DNA of 10,464 nt from an uncultured Gammaproteobacteria bacterium (lineage in GTDB: Bacteria > Pseudomonadota > Gammaproteobacteria > Pseudomonadales > Azotimanducaceae_A): assembly GCA_913049565.1 (NCBI GenBank), contig CAJWZG010000078.1, positions 1-10,464 on the forward strand, written 5' to 3'. Positions 5,864-10,464 of the stretch are shown here, piece after piece; position 1 is the stretch's first letter, and every line of letters starts with the position of its first letter. A program made the translations under genes and the position numbers. A model generated the notes under the pieces. That model searched no databases, was not told where the DNA came from, and saw only the letters and a program-made list of their open reading frames with translations.

Positions 5864-8800
5864 ATGACCCAGATAAGCTCACTCAGTTCATCGGCGTTGC
5901 TTGCCCAGACGACGTTGTCGAAAGGCACTGATCGCGCGTCTGTGAGCATGGAAAAGCTGAGTACTGGCTTGGAGGTAACCAAGCTCAGTGACGACCCGTC
6001 GGCTTTTTATGCGGCTATGACCCTTGGTGCTCGTATTGCATGGGAGAGTCAGGCGACCAAGAATATTTCGGATACATCTGCCCTGCTGAACGCTACTGAC
6101 AGCTCTATTGAGCAGGTTAAGACAATGCTTCAGCGTATTCGGGCACTCGCCATGCAGGCCGCGAATTCCACCGCTGAACTGGATCGATTCTCTATCCAAG
6201 CTGAAGTCGATCAATTGACGGTAGAGATTGATCGTCTAACTAAGGGGGCCTTGTACAACGGTCAGAAACTGCTGCAAGGCGAACAAGATTATCGGCAATT
6301 TTATGTTGGCGCGGACTCGCGCGACGTTATCTCTCATCGATTCCCAGGGTTTGACAGCAACGAAATTGGCGCTTTCACTTATCTAAGCCGTGGCGAGGCA
6401 GCTTTTGGTCCAGCGACCGGTTTGGACACCGTCCAACGTACAACGACGGATAGCGAAATTAAGCTGACCGGCATCGACGGAGACATAGTCGTTTTGAAAT
6501 GGTCGGCAGAAATATCGGCGGACAAAATAGCAGCCAAGATAAATGAGCAGATTGCGGTCAGCGGGGTGACTGCTGAGGCAGAAACGCGGGCAAGGCTCTA
6601 CTCTCAAAGCGGCACACCACAAGTTTATAGTCTTGGTATTAACGGCATCCGGACCGGCAATTTTACTATCGGTTCGGGTGATGTCAGAGCAGCCGTGGAA
6701 GCTATCAATAAAATATCCGGTCAATCCGGTGTACAGGCTATTGAGGAACTAGGCGAAATCACCCTTGTGGCACGGTCAGGCGCAGATATAGTAATAGAGA
6801 ACGGAAGACGTGAAGCCGGTTACGATACCCTTCGAGTTCAGAAGTTAACGCAGAATGCTCAGCCGTCATCGAGAGTTGGTGCAGCCGTCGCTCTGGGTCT
6901 GGCCAATACGACAGATACCGCGGTCGTCAGTGGAACCGTTGAACTGGTCTCAAGCGAAGTGTTCTCGGTATATAACCAATCGGCGACCGGGCACTTTTCT
7001 GACGATCAGCTCCGCCCGATAAAACAAGATTCACAAATAAACTACGAGCGAGGAGCGCTATCGCTGGTCGAGGGTAAGCTCTACCGGGGCAGCGGTGAGA
7101 GTGCGGATGTTGTTGCTGTAATGGATGCCACGACCTCGAGTTTGGGCGCGGGCTCGCTAGATCTGCAGCTTGCCTTTGCAATCGACTCAGCACTGCCAAG
7201 CGGCGAGGGGAGCGATCCTTTTAGCAGTTGGAACCAAATTGAACAGCGCATCGTACTCGACGGTTCCTCTCGTATTGGTAATCACACGGTGCCGGAAGAC
7301 CTCGTCATACCGGCTTTTGCCAACGGCAATCTCTCGGCTGAACAGGACGCCGCATACCCAGAGGGCAGCGTTGCTTTTTCCTTCCAAGAAGTAGCCGATG
7401 CCAAAACTACCGGTGGGAATTCGCTAGAGTTGAAAAGTGGACCAATCACGATGCCAAATGTTGGCATCGTTCATGGCCCCGCCATACGCAGCGCTGAAAG
7501 CTATCCCCTAGAGGTGGGCGATGTTCTGTCATTCGATTGGCGGGGTGTGGCTGGAGCAGGTGACTATGATGTGATGGCGTACATCGTGGACGAATCGACT
7601 GGATACAGCGAAATTTTGCTCAACCAGACCGGCCAAGGCTCGAACTCGAGTAGCTGGGAAACGGTGAGCAAAACCATAGAAACCGCGGGCGACTATCGCG
7701 TCGTCTTCGTCAGCGGCGTACGCAGCGATAAAGAAGTGACTTTCCAAAACGGCACGTTTGAAAATGGCAGCCAAGGGGATACATCTATACCCGGCTGGCA
7801 AACGTTCACTCAACAAGTGCGCCTCGCAGGATTGGACAACGTAGCTGGCCAGCCCACACCGAACGACACGCAGTTTCCTGCGAATGTAGCAGGCGCTGCG
7901 CCACACGATGGCGCTGCACCCTCGCGTGCTTCGTACTCGGCGCGATTAGCCAATAACAGCCCTGATGGGTCAGGTTTGTCTGTGCAGTTGCAATCCTCGG
8001 GGGTAACCGTACCGAGCTACGGAATCCTGCATGGACCCTACCTTGTCAGTAATGATTCGGTCGCGCTTAAGCCCGGAGATAGTGTGAGCTTCGACTGGCA
8101 AGCAACAGGGGGTTCAGATGCTTACGATGTCATCGGATATCTAGTGGATGAAAATACCGGCGAAGTACAAGAATTACTTAACCAAACCGGGGCTACGGGT
8201 AGTGCGAGTACAAATTGGGCTACAGTTCAGCAAACGGTTAGCAAGGCCGGAAGCTATAAATTTGTCTTTGTTGCCGGGACGTGGGATGCCAGCGGCGGTC
8301 AAGCGGCCGGAGCAAACTTATATATCGATAACGTGGTCGTCGACGCAAGTGAGCAATTGGTGGAGGCCGATGCCGCGCTGCGGATCGACGAAGTCGTTGT
8401 TACAAAGAAAAATCAAAACCTCGACCAAGCAGAGCTTACGAAGCTGTTCGACCGTCTTTATGGCTTCGAAGAAGATGTGGGTCGGTCTTACGGCGTGCAA
8501 ATGGTAGGTAACCGAATCGAAATTGACTCCAACCCGATCGTCGCCGAGCTTGAGAGTGTCAATACCATTGACGTAAGAAGTGCCGCTGGGGCAAACACAG
8601 CACTGAAAATTTTGGATCAAGCATTAACTTACTCAGCTGATACACAGGCCGATGTTAGTGCTGTATCGCGAACAGTAGACTTTCGTATGGAACGACTACT
8701 CGATCGATCGCTGCAAATGGAGGGCGCCAGAGGTCGTCTCATGGAGGCCGACTACGCTTTGGAAAGTGCGCTATTGGCCAAAGAACAAATGATGCAGCAG

Positions 8801-8866
8801 ATGGCGAGTTTCGTTTTAACGAACACAAATGAATTGCTCAGGTCGACATTAAATCTGTTGCGATAG
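5864..8866 (+). CDS. Giant flagellin (1000 residues) with expanded surface region
   Basis: A flagellar filament subunit, exported through the flagellar type III apparatus. The N-terminal D0/D1 region (1-160) is typical: KLSTGLEVTKLSDDPS (31-46), then LQRIRALAMQAANST, the AEVDQL helix, LYNGQKLLQG (130-139) and FYVGAD. The C-terminal D1/D0 region (about 900-1000) has the familiar IDVRSAAGANTALKILDQAL, ARGRLMEADYALES and a final LNLLR. Common flagellins have about 280-550 residues; here the middle (160-900) is vastly expanded. Residues 195-320 contain two flagellin 'IN'-type segments (AAKINE and AEAINK cores). Residues 450-625 and 625-830 are two diverged copies of a beta-sandwich domain sharing HGP, FDW, YDV, VDE-TG and LLNQTG. 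The second ends with GANLYIDNVVVD, which the first lacks. No cysteine occurs in the whole protein, as is usual for flagellins. It has its own sigma-54 promoter and no flagellar neighbours. A hook-associated FlgL is less likely given the fliC-like ends. Confidence 0.93.
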   Translation: MTQISSLSSSALLAQTTLSKGTDRASVSMEKLSTGLEVTKLSDDPSAFYAAMTLGARIAWESQATKNISDTSALLNATDSSIEQVKTMLQRIRALAMQAANSTAELDRFSIQAEVDQLTVEIDRLTKGALYNGQKLLQGEQDYRQFYVGADSRDVISHRFPGFDSNEIGAFTYLSRGEAAFGPATGLDTVQRTTTDSEIKLTGIDGDIVVLKWSAEISADKIAAKINEQIAVSGVTAEAETRARLYSQSGTPQVYSLGINGIRTGNFTIGSGDVRAAVEAINKISGQSGVQAIEELGEITLVARSGADIVIENGRREAGYDTLRVQKLTQNAQPSSRVGAAVALGLANTTDTAVVSGTVELVSSEVFSVYNQSATGHFSDDQLRPIKQDSQINYERGALSLVEGKLYRGSGESADVVAVMDATTSSLGAGSLDLQLAFAIDSALPSGEGSDPFSSWNQIEQRIVLDGSSRIGNHTVPEDLVIPAFANGNLSAEQDAAYPEGSVAFSFQEVADAKTTGGNSLELKSGPITMPNVGIVHGPAIRSAESYPLEVGDVLSFDWRGVAGAGDYDVMAYIVDESTGYSEILLNQTGQGSNSSSWETVSKTIETAGDYRVVFVSGVRSDKEVTFQNGTFENGSQGDTSIPGWQTFTQQVRLAGLDNVAGQPTPNDTQFPANVAGAAPHDGAAPSRASYSARLANNSPDGSGLSVQLQSSGVTVPSYGILHGPYLVSNDSVALKPGDSVSFDWQATGGSDAYDVIGYLVDENTGEVQELLNQTGATGSASTNWATVQQTVSKAGSYKFVFVAGTWDASGGQAAGANLYIDNVVVDASEQLVEADAALRIDEVVVTKKNQNLDQAELTKLFDRLYGFEEDVGRSYGVQMVGNRIEIDSNPIVAELESVNTIDVRSAAGANTALKILDQALTYSADTQADVSAVSRTVDFRMERLLDRSLQMEGARGRLMEADYALESALLAKEQMMQQMASFVLTNTNELLRSTLNLLR

Positions 8867-8873
8867 CGGCCGA

Positions 8874-10310
8874 TTACTGAGGCAGCGCCATCCTTTGACT
8901 GTCCCGTTCGCGAGCTCCTCTTAGATTGGGTTTTGCATCTCGCGAGCGTAACTGCTCTAACCAAATAACACCGTCGAATGGTTCGCTGTTACCTCGCGTA
9001 CCGACGAAGTCGATATCGCCGTCTGTGTCCATATCGCGAGCGATCCACTTGTCGTACATGCCGCGTTTGCGTCGAGACACTTCGTGCCGAATCCATTCTT
9101 TTGCTGCTCCGTTTATACCCGGATTTTCGAACCAAGCGATGCGCCCAAGCGGTTGGTTGACGGTGATGGAAGGGTCGTCGCGGTCTCGTAAGCCGCGGCT
9201 GTAGCTGCCCGTGAAGGCATCCAAGTCGCCATCACCATCTATGTCGGCTAAAGACACTGAGACCAGTTGGTCAGGCGTCAATGTTCCGAGGAGATAGGTC
9301 TGCCAAGGCATATCTGGCTCGCTCGGCGCTGCCAACCAAAGGAGGTGGTTGGGCCACGCGGTGCTGATAATGTCCAACCGCTCATCGCCATTGAGGTCGG
9401 CAAAGGCCATGTTGAAACCTGTTAGGGAGGTTTTCCGTGGCTGATTGTCGGTAGTGATTGAGTGCTCGGCAAAGGCTCCACGGCCCAAATTTTCGAGCCA
9501 GAGGATTCTTGCTTCGCCACGTGAACCGGCGACGATATCGAGATCCCCATCTTGATCTAAATCAACGGGCTGGGAATTGATCGGTATGCGTACCTGGGTC
9601 AAAACCTGCTCGCGCCACAGATCTCCTCGAAGCGCATCGCGTGGCAGATAGAAAAGGGAAACATTGCTATGCGCGGGGCTTGCGGGGTCGGGATTTTGCT
9701 CCCCTTTGTTGGCAGCGATAACCTCGGGCCGCCCATCACCGTCAATATCGGCAAAGAAAACGCGGATAAAGGAGCCTCGGTTTCTCGTGATCATGGGAAT
9801 AACGCTGGGCCATGACATGGTTCGCGCCTGAGACCCAGGGTTTTCGAAGTAGATGAGATGGGCAAGCTCGCAGGCAACGACGATATCTGGATAACCATCC
9901 TGATTTACGTCAGCGAGGCTTACATCTTCGGCAGCAGCGGCGTCACTGCCAGAAGCCAGAGTGCTCAGCTTCCACACGGATGGATCGGGTGTGCCCCAAG
10001 CAATACGGATATGACCTGTCGCTTTACCGTCATATACCGTGTCTGATTCGTGCACCGAAACAATGTCGATATTCCCGTCTAGGTCGAGATCCGCCATGGC
10101 CAGACCATCACTTCCGCTCAGCTTAGTGCCGCCGACGACGGAGTCATCAATAATATGTTCGCGCCAGCGAATAAAATGCCCTGAGCCGTCTTTGGCCATC
10201 GCCGTTGTGGGCCTGTCATCGACCGGTGCCGCTAACCCGAACGCCCGCGGGCTTAGTATCGTGCTCAAAAGCAACAAGCGAAGTAAGAGAAAATTGTATT
10301 TCATGAGCAT
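8874..10310 (-). CDS. Secreted FG-GAP/VCBS-repeat protein, predicted seven-bladed beta-propeller
   Basis: A 478-residue exported protein. The N terminus is a Sec signal peptide (MLMKYNFLLLRLLLLSTILS, with likely cleavage near AFG or GLA, residues 23-27). The mature part carries seven calcium-loop repeats of the form DxDxDGxxDhh at about 74-84, 134-144, 188-198, 250-260, 305-315, 356-366 and 426-436, most followed some 20 residues later by an IxWFEN-like strand. Seven repeats fit one closed integrin-alpha-type propeller. Repeat five has Glu in place of the loop Gly (DLNGDERLD), and repeat three ends with Glu in place of Asp. No catalytic domain, sortase signal or membrane anchor is seen, so it is probably periplasmic or released, with binding to a protein or glycan as the likely role. 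ATG 10310 has GAGG (complement of 10316-10319) 5 bases upstream; the ATG at 10304 is an alternative. It converges on the flagellin with a 7-bp gap. Function is unknown. Confidence 0.88.
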   Translation of the reverse strand: MLMKYNFLLLRLLLLSTILSPRAFGLAAPVDDRPTTAMAKDGSGHFIRWREHIIDDSVVGGTKLSGSDGLAMADLDLDGNIDIVSVHESDTVYDGKATGHIRIAWGTPDPSVWKLSTLASGSDAAAAEDVSLADVNQDGYPDIVVACELAHLIYFENPGSQARTMSWPSVIPMITRNRGSFIRVFFADIDGDGRPEVIAANKGEQNPDPASPAHSNVSLFYLPRDALRGDLWREQVLTQVRIPINSQPVDLDQDGDLDIVAGSRGEARILWLENLGRGAFAEHSITTDNQPRKTSLTGFNMAFADLNGDERLDIISTAWPNHLLWLAAPSEPDMPWQTYLLGTLTPDQLVSVSLADIDGDGDLDAFTGSYSRGLRDRDDPSITVNQPLGRIAWFENPGINGAAKEWIRHEVSRRKRGMYDKWIARDMDTDGDIDFVGTRGNSEPFDGVIWLEQLRSRDAKPNLRGARERDSQRMALPQ

Positions 10311-10395
10311 CTGCGCCTCGGGTGGCAGTCAAAAAGGTAGGTTGATGCCTTGCCGACAAAGAGGCAACAGACGCTCTAAAGCGCGTTAAGTCCCC

Positions 10396-10464
10396 TTAGC
10401 AGGTCGAGAGGCCTAATTGGCCGGCCAGTTGCAGAGCGCTATCACTATCCTTCAGGCTAAGCAG
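10396..10464 (-). CDS. Possible C-terminal end of an unrecognised gene, cut by the right edge
   Basis: On the minus strand a frame is open from the right edge for 22 codons (LLSLKDSDSALQLAGQLGLS, then Thr-Cys) and ends with TAA at 10398-10396. The sequence is a plausible amphipathic helical tail, but 22 residues are too few to name a family or exclude chance. The 85 bp between this stop and the FG-GAP gene contain a TTGCC/GGCAA inverted repeat (about 10350-10367) with no T-run directly after it on the minus strand, so no terminator is claimed. Confidence 0.3.
   Translation of the reverse strand: MLSLKDSDSALQLAGQLGLSTC

Noticed and set aside
5888..6214. 108-residue minus-strand open frame inside the flagellin
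   Set aside because: It lies opposite the strongly conserved D0/D1 coding region and has no recognisable content or ribosome site; it is an antisense shadow.
7529..7906. 125-residue minus-strand open frame inside the flagellin insert
   Set aside because: The plus strand here codes for clear domain repeats. The antisense product has no motif or start signals.
10039..10389. 116-residue plus-strand open frame across the start of the FG-GAP gene
   Set aside because: It is opposite the signal peptide and first two propeller repeats, is rich in Ser, Arg and Pro as antisense frames often are, and shows no family features.

Overview
The window looks like chromosome of a free-living, motile, aerobic Gram-negative bacterium, most likely a marine gammaproteobacterium. 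The evidence is a near-consensus sigma-54 promoter in front of a flagellin, clear Shine-Dalgarno sequences, two Sec signal peptides, and the gene mix: a ceramidase-like secreted enzyme, a GST, a GPH-type symporter, a haloalkane dehalogenase and a secreted FG-GAP beta-propeller. The taxon is inferred from gene content only; no marker gene is present.

Layout. Bases 2-199 (+) hold the probable 3' end of an unrecognised gene. A 178-bp spacer follows with three perfect inverted repeats. Then come a secreted neutral-ceramidase-like protein (378-1919, +) and, 30 bp later, a GST-fold protein (1950-2939, +), probably one transcript. A GPH-family symporter (2963-4435, -) converges on them; its start was moved to a GTG with a strong Shine-Dalgarno sequence. 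A 232-bp divergent spacer separates it from a subfamily-I haloalkane dehalogenase (4668-5735, +). After 128 bp carrying a sigma-54 promoter comes a 1000-residue flagellin (5864-8866, +). A signal-peptide-bearing protein with seven calcium-loop FG-GAP/VCBS repeats (8874-10310, -) converges on it 7 bp away. The right edge may hold the last 22 codons of another minus-strand gene.

The most unusual object is the giant flagellin. Its D0/D1 ends are ordinary, but the surface-exposed middle is about 750 residues long. It contains two flagellin 'IN'-type segments and two tandem copies of a beta-sandwich domain of a kind seen in large bacterial adhesins, the first copy lacking its final strand region. 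It stands alone, with no flagellar chaperone, cap, hook or regulator gene in the window, and has its own sigma-54 promoter. It may build a thick or adhesive filament.

The other genes do not form an obvious single pathway. The dehalogenase, GST and symporter suggest small-molecule uptake and detoxification, and the ceramidase-like and propeller proteins act outside the cytoplasm. No RNA genes, CRISPR arrays, insertion sequences or convincing intrinsic terminators were seen. No gene-free stretch exceeds 300 bases.
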